DNA from: CAWJTV01 sp963845695
Lineage (GTDB): Bacteria; Planctomycetota; Planctomycetia; Isosphaerales; Isosphaeraceae
DNA length: 64,000 nt
Direction of reading: 5' to 3'
NCBI GenBank assembly: GCA_963845695.1
Contig: CAWJTQ010000031.1
Coordinates: forward strand, 1-64,000
The notes beneath the pieces were generated by a model. It had not been told where the DNA came from. It ran no database searches and was given only the letters and a program-made list of their open reading frames with translations. This document shows positions 30,689 through 39,814 of the stretch, piece after piece (the stretch's first letter is position 1; the number at the start of each line of letters is the position of its first letter). A program made the position numbers and the translations under genes.

Positions 30689-31615
30689 TCAGCGGCCCCG
30701 ATCGTCAGACGATGGGCCGGCTGGCGGATGCGGCTCGTACTTGAGCTCGCCGGCCTCAATGGCCAGGGACAGTCGGTTCTGAGGAGGCGCCAGCGGGCAC
30801 GTCGCGTAGGGGATATAGGCACAGGGCAGGTTCACCGCCTTGTTGAAGTCGAGGATGACAGCGTCGCCTTTCGGCGGATCGGCGTAGAGCTGGCGGGCGC
30901 CGCCGTGGGTGGTCCGGCCGCTGGTCTTGTCGCGGAAGACGAACCAGAGTTGACCATCGTTCAACCTGGCGGCCTGGAGCCGGTATTCCTTGCCCTCGCG
31001 CTCGAAGGCCACGTATCCCGGACTCTCCTCAACCTCCGTTTCACCGACGATGGTATCCATGATCAGCTTGGTCGACGTCGGATACGCGACGAACCGGGCT
31101 GAGATCTGCCAATCCTCACTGATGGGATACCACCGCAAGCCCGCGAATTCCTTGCGAAGTGGGCTGCGGTTGTCCTTGAGCCTCAAGGCCAGGCGCTGAC
31201 CGCGCTTGATCAGGATCAGCTTAATGTCGCCCACGGCGAGCGTATCGGGGTGCGCGTCGGCGTCCGAATGGAGCTGGCCGGAATCGAAGGGCCGGTGATT
31301 CCGCGTGATCGTCACGCCGTGCGCGGCCTGGAAGTGGACTTTCCCCTCCTGGAGCGTCAACGTGCCGACGGAGGCTGGGGCGTGAGAAGGGAGCAGGATG
31401 TCGTTACTCGGGTCGCTGCCGATCCGGGTCTCTCCGGGCCGGAGCCAGAAGAGCCCGCTGACGCTCAGCCAGCCGTCCTCGGCCTTCAGGTCAGCCTCGC
31501 GCTTCTCCCGCCAGCTCTCGATACGAGATATGAAGGGTGGGCTCAAGACGGCGGCCGAGCCCAGGTACGTCCCGAGGGCCAAGAGCAAGACGGAGCCGAG
31601 AACCATTCGTTCCAT
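30689..31615 (-). CDS. DUF1684 domain-containing exported protein
   Basis: 308 residues from the ATG at 31615, which has GGAG seven bases upstream. The hydrophobic N-terminus MVLGSVLLLALGTYLGSA is a signal sequence. The family core shows SVSGLFWLRPGETRIGSDP, LKDNRSPLRKEFAGLRWYP, GARQLYADPPKGDAVILDFN, NLPCAYIPYATCPLAPPQNR. The function of DUF1684 is not established. It ends 84 bases before the HEAT-repeat gene on the same strand. Confidence 0.88.
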   Translation of the reverse strand: MERMVLGSVLLLALGTYLGSAAVLSPPFISRIESWREKREADLKAEDGWLSVSGLFWLRPGETRIGSDPSNDILLPSHAPASVGTLTLQEGKVHFQAAHGVTITRNHRPFDSGQLHSDADAHPDTLAVGDIKLILIKRGQRLALRLKDNRSPLRKEFAGLRWYPISEDWQISARFVAYPTSTKLIMDTIVGETEVEESPGYVAFEREGKEYRLQAARLNDGQLWFVFRDKTSGRTTHGGARQLYADPPKGDAVILDFNKAVNLPCAYIPYATCPLAPPQNRLSLAIEAGELKYEPHPPAGPSSDDRGR

Positions 31616-32024
31616 GATCGATCTCCTGGACCGAGCTCGACGGGTCTTTGTTCCGTGCCAATCACGAAAGGCTTCACCCGGGGAGTTTTCTGACATTTTA
31701 CGCCGTTGGAGTCTGACCGCAAGCGGCTCGGTTGTCGTTCATGTGGATCGTTGACACGTTCGTCCGTAAATGCAACAAACTAATTATGAAACTGATGACA
31801 TATGGATTCTATAAATGTTTTGTCGGCGCGTCGGTCCGGACTCGATCGCGTCGGCCGGCGGCCACGGAGGCCCGCCTCACCCCGAGAATCCGGGCTTTTG
31901 TCCGTGGGGCGGGCGTCTCTGTCCGCCCGGCAACTTAACTTTTCCAGGCAACGCGCTGTAGACTGGTCGGTGGCGTATGACGATTGTCGATTTTCCCGAG
32001 GTGCTTGGCGAAGGAGTCTCAATC
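31616..32024. other. Divergent intergenic region with an AT-rich half and a GC-rich repeat-like half
   Basis: Separates the DUF1684 gene from the secreted-protein pair. Positions 31740-31820 are AT-rich and include TTGACA at 31751. Around 31905-31930 a GC-rich stretch reads GGGGCGGGCG then CTCTGTCCGCCC, which can pair and resembles dispersed planctomycete intergenic repeats. No gene was seen. Confidence 0.45.
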
Positions 32025-32857
32025 ATGCGCGAAGCTCTCCTCATCAAGATGGTGCAATCGAGTGACGCTTGTCGTCGGCTTTCTCGGCTTCGCCATGGCG
32101 AGTGGCGCGGAACGGGCTTCGCACGGGCAGTCCGGTGGCGGACGTCTGAAGACGATGAAGGATCACGCCACCTCGATCCGGTTGTCTGAGGGGGAGAAGC
32201 CGGTGCCACTGCTGGGTGAGCCGATCTTCCGCTACGACGACCCTGCGCGCCATCCAGGACTCCAGTCTCTGGGCCTGGGGAACTGGCGGACGTCCCGCCG
32301 CCATTCTCAAGCTCGAGTCAAACCGGGCTCGTCCGAGCGAGCGCCACTGGCTCTACGGGATCGTGTCGCTGGCCGCGAACCCGATTACCGTCGAGGGAGG
32401 AGATGCGTGGAAGTGGTCGTCGACCCAGCCGGGGCTCGAGGTCCACGACGTAGCCCACGCGCCTGCTCCCGCGAGCACCAAGTCCCTTCGCCTGAATCAG
32501 ATGAAAGCGATCGCCCAACGGTTCGAGGTTCACGAGTTCTCCGGCCCGCGCGGCCGGCTTCAGCTCAGGCTGCTCTCGAGCCCCATCTATCGGTACAGCG
32601 ATCCGGCCGCCAAGCTTCAGGACGGCGCGATCTTCGGCTTTGCTTACGGGACGAATCCCGACGTGCTTCTCGTCATGGAATCGCAGCAGCAAGGCGACGC
32701 GGACCCAAAGTGGAGGTACGGAATCGCACGCCTCGGTGCCGGCAAGATCGTCGTCAACCTCGACGATCATGAAGTGTGGGGCGAACCCGGGTCAGGGATT
32801 CCCGCCTCGAAGGCGACGTACATGAATCGCTTTGGGAGCCTGCAAGGCGAGCCGTGA
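32025..32857 (+). CDS. Hypothetical secreted protein A (paralogue of the next gene; two frame changes)
   Basis: The ATG at 32025 has AAGGAG eight bases upstream. After about 11 residues the frame changes near 32058 into a hydrophobic signal segment (TLVVGFLGFAMASG), then continues to EPIFRYDDPAR, and near 32250 changes again to QDSSLWAWGTGGRPAAILKL. The rest is intact: RLNQMKAIAQRFEVHEF, IYRYSDPAAKLQDGAIFGFA, GIARLGAGKIVVNLDDHEVW. The assembled protein would be about 275 residues. It shares order and residues with the gene at 33190. No known function. Confidence 0.65.
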
Positions 32858-33189
32858 CTCTGGACGAACTGAAGCCTGAACTACTCAATCAGGCCCACTT
32901 CGCGTGGAACTGGCCGCATTTCGCGGACCTGGGAGAGGATGGACTTGAGCCGCTCCTCACGCTTGCCTTTTCGCGTCGATCGAGGGCAACGTGAACCCCA
33001 GAGCCAGGCCGATTTCCGACATCTGGAAGCGAGCCCGGCGAGCCGAGCGCGCGCTGGCAACGAGTCGGCGCGCCGGCAGGCGCCGTTTCTGGTTGACGGG
33101 ACCGCTGGTTACAATGCCGGTTCGGAGCATCGTTCCCTTTCTCCCTTCAGGCAACGTGTCACGTCGGCGCCCTCTGAGAGGCCCTCATC

Positions 33190-34004
33190 ATGAGAAATCG
33201 ACCCGGCTGGATTCTCACCCTGGCGTGCGTGGTGATGTTGTCCCTCCCCGCGGGATTGTGTGCCAGGTCGTCGACAAAGGCAAGGAGGAGCCCAAGGCCA
33301 TCAAGGCGATTGTGGAGGAGTCGATCGGCTGGTACCCGGTGTTCGTCGACTCGAGTGCTTCCGAAGCGATGACGCCGCATCCCGTCTTGCGATGGCGCAA
33401 CGTCACGCGCGGGACTCAGGAATTGGAAGGCGTGCTTGTCTTGTGGGTCAACCAGGGGCGGCCCGAGGCCTCGGCAAGCATCTACCCGTGGGAAGGGACC
33501 GTCGCTCACGAGTTCGTGTCACTTTCGCGCGGCGCGTAGCTGGTGGCGAGGCAGGAGGGCCGCGTGGTGTGGTCGCCCGAGACCTCCGGCGTCGAGTTCA
33601 AGGAAATCCCCGGCGCTCCCGCACCCGCCGAGACCGCGGCTGCCCGGCTCAGGCAGATGAAGGTTCTCGCCGACCGCTTCAAAGTCACGATGACTGGCTG
33701 GAAGCCCGACCGATCGGACCGCGAAGAACTGCGCCTGCTTCCCAAGACTCTCTACCGTGCCCAGCCTGGCGAGCCAACGGGACAGGATCCTGGCTGGATC
33801 GACGGCGGCGTATTTGCGTTTGTCCAGGGGACGGACCCGGAAGCCATCCTGCTGCTGGAAGCAGTGCGCCCGAACGGGCGTCTGCACTGGCAATATGCCT
33901 GCGCCCGAGCGACCTCGGCCGGCCTGGAGGCGCGACTCGACAAGACGGTGGTCTGGGCGGTCGACTTTCAAGACGGGCGAGCTTGGACTGCCCGCCCGGA
34001 TTGA
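33190..34004 (+). CDS. Hypothetical secreted protein B (frameshift plus in-frame TAG)
   Basis: The ATG at 33190 follows GAGAGG. MRNRPGWILTLACVVMLSLP is a signal peptide; near 33262 the frame changes to DKGKEEPKAIKAIVEESIGW, PHPVLRWRNVTRGTQELEGV and EFVSLSRGA. A TAG at 33537-33539 interrupts this frame, but the same frame continues with RQEGRVVWSPETSGVEFKEI, RLRQMKVLADRFKVTMTGW, GWIDGGVFAFVQGTDPEAIL and ARLDKTVVWAVDF. The C-terminal half aligns with protein A (RLxQMKxxAxRF, GxxFxFxxGTxPxxxL). Assembled length is about 270 residues. It may be a genuine nonsense allele or a base error. Confidence 0.6.
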
Positions 34005-34344
34005 GGGAGTTGGAGAATGTGCGGAGTTCGGGGCGGAGCATTCGATTACCAGACCGTTTATAGGGTGAAGATGATTCAGACGCTTTCGCTTCGGGATGAG
34101 ACGTCACGCCAAGCTTCGAAGGCATACGAAGCTGTGAGCACGTTTGACTGCGCCTTTTGTTTGCGATCATGAATGCGTTGATACTGCTGTTGGACGCCAA
34201 GCCCGAGGTATCATCAGCATGCGCGGGCTCGACCTTCCTTGCACCGGTAGCCCGACGCGGCTAAGTTCATCGCGCGCAGGACCTGCCTCCTCAGTTACGA
34301 ACCATCGTTTGGACCGGACAGTGCGACCCGATGGACACCCAGCC
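34005..34344. other. Intergenic region, 340 bases
   Basis: Follows secreted protein B. No supported gene or repeat was seen; open frames are short and lack ribosome binding sites. Confidence 0.4.
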
Positions 34345-34521
34345 ATGCGACTGCCCCGGATGACGATGCGGCGATGGATGGTCACGGTGGCGGCAGTCGC
34401 CCTTCTCATCGTTTTAGTCCCCCATGTCATCCGTGAACTGAGGCGGCGGTACATCATCGGCTCACCTGCTACGGGAAGACCATTATGGGTGGGCTCACCA
34501 GGGATTAGATTCAGAGGGTAG
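34345..34521 (+). CDS. Small membrane protein of a planctomycete short-protein type
   Basis: 58 residues from the ATG at 34345. MRLPRMTMRRWMVTVAAVAL and LIVLVPHVIRELRRR give a basic N-terminus, one membrane helix and a basic stop-transfer. This MRxPRxTxRRWM opening recurs in many short planctomycete hypothetical proteins, which are often 100-200 residues, so the 3' part may be missing through a frame error. Function unknown. Confidence 0.5.
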   Translation: MRLPRMTMRRWMVTVAAVALLIVLVPHVIRELRRRYIIGSPATGRPLWVGSPGIRFRG

Positions 34522-34807
34522 AAATCGTTCAACTCGAAGTCGTTCGCCGCCGGGGCCGCCCTAGCCGGGTTCTGGCGCGATCATCCGGGTGTGAACCTGA
34601 CCACGGAGCCTACTCCGAGGGGCGCCATAGACCCATTTACTGGCCAGCTCATGTGAATGGGGGGGGGTGGCTAACACTGCGATCCGGTAGACCCACGCGT
34701 TGGCGGCTCGCTGATCCAAATGATTACCCTACACGTTATCCGTTGCTCATGCGGCTATCCGCCCGTTCAGCATCGACGGTGGCCGCCAGCTGCTTAAAGT
34801 TGAAGGG

Positions 34808-35145
34808 TTACGCACCACCTGCTTGGCGGCCTGGCAGATCGGCCTGGGTCATGTCCTCGACCCTGGCACTGGCCTGTCTCTCATTCGCCCACCGGATGAA
34901 CCAGAACAGCAGCGGCAGATAGACGACCCAGAGCAGCGAACCCCAGCCGTACAGGCGCAGCAGGAAGAGGCAAGCCAGGAAGCCTGAGATCCCAAGCCAA
35001 CAGAGGGCTGCTGCCCGGATCACGAAGGCCCGCTCCTTGGGGCCCTGCGGGTTCTTGATGCTGAAGTACGTGCCGACCATACCTCCCATGACGCCGATCA
35101 CTCCCCGACGATTCCGCCGACCAGTACCGCCATGCCACCATCCAT
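34808..35145 (-). CDS. Small two-to-three-helix membrane protein (one frameshift)
   Basis: About 113 residues. The ATG at 35145 has GGGGGAGG seven bases upstream. MDGGMAVLVGGIVG runs into a stop unless one G is added to the run at 35103-35106. Frame then continues GVIGVMGGMVGTYFSIKN, GPKERAFVIRAAALCWLGI, SGFLACLFLLRLYGWG, SLLWVVYLPLLFWFIRWANE. The GTYFSIKNxxGPxERAFVI segment is a recurrent motif in planctomycete membrane proteins of unknown function. The polar tail ends DLPGRQAGGA. Confidence 0.7.
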
Positions 35146-35362
35146 AGGAAACCTCCCCCTTGAGGTAAACCGTCGATTGTCGATTCCCGGGTCGTAGGGC
35201 GTGGCGAGAGTCCTGGCAACTGCGATTCCTAGCTTGGTGGGTCCTGTTGGGCGGACCTTCCACGGTTTTGCTCCCCACTTCCCCGACACCGGAACCCACA
35301 CCTAACGCGGCCGAGCCGCAACTCCCGTCGTCCTCGACCGGATTTCACGCAGAGACCTTCCC

Positions 35363-35472
35363 GAGTCTCACGCGGAGACGCGGAGGACGCGGAGAAAGGC
35401 ACCATCCCAGAGAATCCGATCCTCGGACGTCTCTTCCTGACTCCGCGTCCTCCGCGTCTCCGCGTGAGACTC
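35363..35472. repeat. Near-perfect inverted repeat with 32-bp arms and 46-base loop
   Basis: The left arm at 35363-35394 and the right arm at 35441-35472 are exact reverse complements over 32 bases. The arm begins GAGTCTCACGCGGAG and is built from short GCGGAG/GACGCGGAGG units. The element lies in the roughly 500-base gap between the small membrane protein gene and the SUKH gene and overlaps no convincing gene. The long stem could form a very stable hairpin. It may be a dispersed repeat or a MITE-like element. Confidence 0.9.
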
Positions 35473-35648
35473 TTTCATTCGGAAGATGTGTGCACGGCGC
35501 AGGGATCCTACGGACGTAGACTCTATGTAACATCTGATTCCTAAACCACTCGTTACAGGCCGCCGGATCGTCCCGCGCCCACCTGTCCGGATCAACTCGA
35601 GTTCAGACTTGTCAGCCTTCGCACATTCACCGGAGCTGTCGCAACTGG

Positions 35649-36248
35649 TCAAGAACTCAAGAACGAAGCCCAGAAACGAATTGGCCTCACAACTTCTGGC
35701 CACGGCTCGCGGCCGGGCAAGGCGAACTCGTGGGAGAAATAGTCAGTCAGGTTGAATCCGTAATAGATGATGTCGGTCTGGTGGACTGAAAGCACCGGGT
35801 TCCCTGGCAGGTGCGGCTCGTCTGGCATCATTCGGTGGCTGTAGATTGGAATCAGCCGAGGTGCGGCTGTAATCAGGGCTCCCGCCGTTGCCAAAGCCTC
35901 TTCTGTTGAATCAGGTCGAGCCCCCCACTCATCAATCCAAATGCCGTTGTGCTCGACATCGAACCGAACTGCTTCAGCAGGACTGTTCAGCCAGTCCCTG
36001 AGCATCGTCTCGTCGCCCGATCGCCAGTCAGGGAACCCCACGCCGTGTGGGAGAGCCGTTTGGAGGAACGATCGAAGGTCGGGAGGAAATCGGAAGGCGA
36101 ACCTACCCTCAACGTTTGCGACTTCGGCATCGGTGAGACCTGGATCGAATTCGAAGCGATGGACCGGGGAGCGTCGGGTAATCAGTCCGGACTGATAACT
36201 CGTCCCTCGAAGTCGATCCACCAGCGCTTGCCAGTGACCATGATCCAT
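35649..36248 (-). CDS. SMI1/KNR4 (SUKH) family protein
   Basis: 199 residues. The segment LTDAEVANVEGRFAFRFPPD followed by LRSFLQTALPHGVGFPDWR and then WIDEWGARPDSTEEAL, LIPIYSHRMMPDEPHLPGNP and YYGFNLTDYFSHEFAL is typical of the SUKH superfamily. Known SUKH proteins serve as immunity proteins to polymorphic toxins or as general adaptor domains. No toxin gene is adjacent, so an immunity role is not supported here. The start MDHGHWQALVDRLRGTSY is plausible. Confidence 0.82.
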   Translation of the reverse strand: MDHGHWQALVDRLRGTSYQSGLITRRSPVHRFEFDPGLTDAEVANVEGRFAFRFPPDLRSFLQTALPHGVGFPDWRSGDETMLRDWLNSPAEAVRFDVEHNGIWIDEWGARPDSTEEALATAGALITAAPRLIPIYSHRMMPDEPHLPGNPVLSVHQTDIIYYGFNLTDYFSHEFALPGREPWPEVVRPIRFWASFLSS

Positions 36249-36391
36249 TCGAAATCTCCGTTTGAGTCACCTCACAGTTGGCTCTTTCGATCAGCTCACT
36301 GAGCAACCTGATCTGGCCGTTTCCGGGTCGACTGTCCCACGCTCCACCCCTTTCCGCATCCGATCGGTCCAATTCATATATGAATTATAGC

Positions 36392-36853
36392 TTAAGGATC
36401 GGGCATTGGCGGATCGGGCTCGACGGGGAGCCAGGGATATCGGGCGGTTCGGCGATACTTGCGTACGAGTGCGGCGTGGTCCTTGACATCGACTCTTCTG
36501 TGGATCAACCGCAGTGTTTCAGGCCGTGAGACTTCCGAGGGCGGGGGTGGATCGGGTGCGACAGGGGATAAGGGATGGCGAGCGGCCTCCTCGTACTTCG
36601 CCCTCAATCCGGCGTGGTACGCCGCCTCCTCACGATGCTGGGCCTCGAGCCTCGCATCGAGTTCGGAGCAAGCGTAGTTCGGCCTCAGCAATGCATCCTG
36701 AATCTCGCGGAGCAATTCGAGACTATGCCGCTCCGCTTCCCCGTGTCGCCCAGCCAGGATTCGGTAATGGGATGTCCTCCGTACGGCCTCGCGTCGGACG
36801 GCCAGGCTGAGCACCAGGGCGGAAAGCGCCACGCCGAGCATGAGCATCCGCAC
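36392..36853 (-). CDS. Short planctomycete-type hypothetical protein with a duplicated tail motif
   Basis: 153 residues. MRMLMLGVALSALVLSLAV is a membrane anchor or signal, followed by REAVRRTSHYRILAGRHGEA and a coiled-coil-like stretch. Two similar units follow: YHAGLRAKYEEAARHPLSPV-APDPP and HAALVRKYRRTARYPWLPVE-PDPP. The usual form of this family has one such tail, so a duplication seems likely. Role unknown. Confidence 0.65.
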   Translation of the reverse strand: MRMLMLGVALSALVLSLAVRREAVRRTSHYRILAGRHGEAERHSLELLREIQDALLRPNYACSELDARLEAQHREEAAYHAGLRAKYEEAARHPLSPVAPDPPPPSEVSRPETLRLIHRRVDVKDHAALVRKYRRTARYPWLPVEPDPPMPDP

Positions 36854-37022
36854 CGTGAGCCGCGCGGGGCATTCGCATGGCCGGGGCCTCCGAGGGCGAC
36901 CAGGTAGGGGCCGATGCCTTGTAAACCCTGGTTACTGGATCACCCGTTACCGATCCGGTCATCGTCCCGCGCTCGTCTGTCCGGGTCAACTATGAATGAC
37001 CGCTTACGGCTTACTCGGCGGG

Positions 37023-37316
37023 CTAGGACCGCTGGATCGCATTGTCAGGCTTTCCGACGCCCTCGCGCCGGATTGCCTCGTAGCAATGACGACACACCAG
37101 CGAGATTCCAGCAGCCTTCTCCGACTCCTCATCCCAGCCGCCGGCCTGTTGGCGTACTGCCTCGCATCCTTCGCACCAAGCGTCCGGGTAGGGATTCTCG
37201 GGGTCGTCGAAGCAGACGAAGCCTTGACCGTTCTCTTCCAGCAAGTGCTGGCAGACGAAGGTCGCCAAAGCGGGACCGTGCCTCGGACAATCAATCCTGG
37301 TAGTCCCGTCGCTCAC
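37023..37316 (-). CDS. Cys-rich (zinc-ribbon-like) small protein
   Basis: About 97 residues from a GTG at 37316, chosen because GGAGG lies seven bases upstream and homology starts there (VSDGTTRIDCPRHGPALATF). Cysteines occur as CPRHG, FVCQHLL, FVCFDDPENPYPDAWCEGC and LVCRHCYEAIRR. This spacing suggests two zinc-binding knuckles. Similar small proteins are common among environmental bacteria, without a known function. It belongs to a minus-strand run of small accessory genes. Confidence 0.65.
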   Translation of the reverse strand: MSDGTTRIDCPRHGPALATFVCQHLLEENGQGFVCFDDPENPYPDAWCEGCEAVRQQAGGWDEESEKAAGISLVCRHCYEAIRREGVGKPDNAIQRS

Positions 37317-37620
37317 AAATCGCCTCCGATCACCCGACCTCTCCACGGCGGAAATGTCAGCTCTCGATACTAGTCCAGGCTTTACACCGCAATCTCGATG
37401 TAAGTCCGTACTCGACGTCTCGAATTTCGTTGATGCGATGGGCATATTCAGCCTTTACACATCGGAGCCATGCAAGTGGCCCCATGGCGATGGTCATGAG
37501 TTCGCCATTCGGGCGATATCCATCCTTCAGGATACCGCGCCGCAGCGATCGTCGCACCATGATCGCACGGCCGACTTGGGTTCCCGCGGCCCTTCAGGCC
37601 GCCGGGGATGCCTGGTATGC

Positions 37621-37678
37621 GCAGGACCCCCGGGTTTCCCCCGGGGCTTGGTTCCTGCTGCTTTTCAGGACGCCGCAG
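37621..37678. repeat. Dispersed palindromic repeat, copy A
   Basis: Contains CCCCGGG (37628) and CCCGGGG (37640) as a hairpin, then TTCCTGC and a second imperfect hairpin. A similar, better preserved copy lies at 39756-39814 in the same orientation. Confidence 0.7.
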
Positions 37679-37773
37679 TCAGGCCAAGCCGATTCCCGAA
37701 GCCCAACGGCGGAGCTTAGACAGCGGTGAAAACCTGGATTTTCGAGACTCCTCGCTGGACGCCACCACGATTG

Positions 37774-37970
37774 GCCCCGAAGGGGCGAAACAAACCAACC
37801 CGGGGCAACGCCCCGGGAACCGAGAAACCTCCCAGAAAGCGCCCTGAAAGGGCGGCACAAGGACGGGTCCCTTGGCCAGCCGTGTGTCGCCCTTTCAGGG
37901 CTCGGCTCGGGGTGGGCGACCGAGTCCCGGGGCGGTGCCCCGGGCTGTTATGTTTCGGCCCCTTCGGGGC
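37774..37970. repeat. Composite palindromic element: three hairpins and their mirror copies
   Basis: Three small hairpins, GCCCC-gaa-GGGGC (37774-37786), CCCGGGGC-aac-GCCCCGGG (37799-37817) and GCCCT-gaa-AGGGC (37841-37853), are followed by the same three in reverse complement order at 37889-37901, 37926-37944 and 37958-37970. The two arms of about 80 bases are therefore inverted copies of one unit around a 35-base centre. It occupies the intergenic region downstream of the MBOAT gene. Confidence 0.88.
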
Positions 37971-38029
37971 AAAGATCCGCCCAAGGTGGGCCCGAGCCCG
38001 GTGGTGTTGGGCGAGAAGTCTCGATTTTC

Positions 38030-39451
38030 TTAGAATTGAAAATAAATGAATTGCTGGCCGCCGAAATTGCCGCCGAGCACGATGGCGTAGAAGCACGTTG
38101 TGTAGAAGGCACTTCGGACGTACCACGGTGTCCGGGCGATGGCGTCGAGGTCATCGGCGAGGTACTGGACCAGCTCGACTAGCAAGAGCGGGATGACCGT
38201 GACCAGGACCGGGAGCAGGTAGGCCGCCGCGGGGACCGCGGGCCGATACACGATTGCCGCGAGCATCCCCAGGGCCTGCTCGACCGAGCGGGCACGGAAG
38301 ACCAGCCAGCCGAGACATACCAGGTGGAAGGTGACCACGATCCGCAGCGCGGTCCAGCAGGCGCGATCGATCCGGTCGGCCGGCTGAATCTGCATGAGCC
38401 ACGGCTCGATGGTGCGGTGCAGGACCAGGAGGAGTCCCTGATAGATGCCCCAGATGACGAACGTCCAGGCCGCGCCGTGCCAGAGGCCGCCCAGGATCAT
38501 CGTCAGCATCAGGTTGCGGTAGGTACGGAGTTGACCGCCCCGGTTGCCTCCCAACGAGATGTAGAGGTAATCGCGAAGCCATTGCGAGAGGCTGATGTGC
38601 CAACGGCTCCAGAAGTCCTTGGGGCTGGTCGCGAAGTAGGGGAGATTGAAGTTCAAGGTGAGCTCGAAACCCAGGCACTTGGCCACGCCTCGGGCGATGT
38701 CGGTATATCCGGAGAAGTCGCCGTAGATCTGGAAGGCGAAGGCATAGATCGCCAGCAGGGCCGAACCGCCGTCTAAGGTCTCCCATCGCCCGAAGAGTGC
38801 GTTGGCTACCTCCGCCAGGTTGTCGGCGATGACGACCTTCTTGAGCAGCCCCCAGAAGATCAGGTAGGCGCCCTCGTAGAACTGCTGGAGGTCGAATCGT
38901 CGCGGCGCGGCCACTTGAGGCAGCAAAGTCGTGGGTCGCATGATCGGACCGGCGACCAGGTGAGGGAAGAACGAGACGAAGGTCGCGAACTGGACCAGGT
39001 TCCGCGTTGGTGGGATCTCCCGTCGGTAGACGTCGATCACATAGCTCATCGACTGGAAGGTGTAGAACGAGATCCCAATCGGCAGCACGAGTTCCAGGTG
39101 CGACAAGGAGATCGGCAACCCCGAGTGGGCCAGGAGCACCTGGAGACTGTCGGCGAAGAAGTTGCAATACTTGAAATACCCGAGCAGACCCAGGTTCAAG
39201 GCCATGCTCAGGGCGACCACCCCTCGTCGCCGCTTCGGGTCCTCGACGCGGGCCACCCACAGGCCGCATGCGTAATCCATTACGGTCGAGAGGATCAAGA
39301 GACTGAGGAAGCGGGCGTCCCACTGCGCGTAGAAATAATACGCGGCGCCCAAGAGCAGGACATTCTGCAACCGTGGCCACCAGGCCAGCAGCCAGTAGAT
39401 GGGGAAGAGCGCCGCGAAGTAAAGGGCGAACGCGTAGGAATTGAAGAGCAT
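38030..39451 (-). CDS. MBOAT family O-acyltransferase (AlgI-like)
   Basis: Membrane-bound O-acyltransferase, 473 residues with many hydrophobic helices. The start MLFNSYAFALYFAALFPIYW (ATG at 39451) is the family norm. Further segments: YFKYCNFFADSL, LPIGISFYTFQSMSYVIDVY, FFPHLVAGPIMRP, YGDFSGYTDIARGVAKCLGF, PKDFWSRWHISLSQWLRDYL and the active-site His in GGLWHGAAWTFVIWG. Such proteins acetylate exported polysaccharides or other envelope polymers. No SGNH/AlgJ-type partner is adjacent, so the acceptor is unknown. Confidence 0.93.
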   Translation of the reverse strand: MLFNSYAFALYFAALFPIYWLLAWWPRLQNVLLLGAAYYFYAQWDARFLSLLILSTVMDYACGLWVARVEDPKRRRGVVALSMALNLGLLGYFKYCNFFADSLQVLLAHSGLPISLSHLELVLPIGISFYTFQSMSYVIDVYRREIPPTRNLVQFATFVSFFPHLVAGPIMRPTTLLPQVAAPRRFDLQQFYEGAYLIFWGLLKKVVIADNLAEVANALFGRWETLDGGSALLAIYAFAFQIYGDFSGYTDIARGVAKCLGFELTLNFNLPYFATSPKDFWSRWHISLSQWLRDYLYISLGGNRGGQLRTYRNLMLTMILGGLWHGAAWTFVIWGIYQGLLLVLHRTIEPWLMQIQPADRIDRACWTALRIVVTFHLVCLGWLVFRARSVEQALGMLAAIVYRPAVPAAAYLLPVLVTVIPLLLVELVQYLADDLDAIARTPWYVRSAFYTTCFYAIVLGGNFGGQQFIYFQF

Positions 39452-39755
39452 AGTCCCCATCCCTGGAAGGGTCGGCTCGAACCCACCGAATGGCGCGCGG
39501 ACCGGCCCGAATGGGGGTCGCGGCACGGGAATCATGCCGAACTGGGGCTTTCTGTCAATGTCAACCGTTGGCGTGACCAGGCCGCACGCACAATGACGAG
39601 TCCACGAAATCGCCAACAACCGCCCATGGGCCGCACCCGTTCACCGCTCGCCGATCGAGAGGACCACGGAAGCGGATCGGAGACCAGGAATTGGAACACG
39701 AAATCCACGAAACCCACGAAAAACCTCAGAGATCGTGAGAACCAGACCCGAGTGA

Positions 39756-39814
39756 GCCAGGCGGACCCCGGGTTTCACCCGGGGCTGGACTCCTGCGGCC
39801 TTTCTGGCCGCCAG
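39756..39814. repeat. Dispersed palindromic repeat, copy B
   Basis: Has CCCCGGG (39766) pairing with CCCGGGG (39778), then CTCCTGC and a second hairpin GCGGCC/GGCCGC (39795-39811). It matches the copy at 37621 in order and orientation. It lies in the 445-base gap between the MBOAT gene start and the HAD hydrolase gene. Confidence 0.7.

Noticed and set aside
32854..32994. Short open frame starting at a GTG overlapping the stop of secreted protein A
   Set aside because: Only 47 codons, no motif or good ribosome binding site; probably chance, or the tail of a further frame error.
35649..36248. SUKH protein as immunity gene of a polymorphic toxin system
   Set aside because: No toxin-like or repeat-rich secreted gene is adjacent on the same strand.
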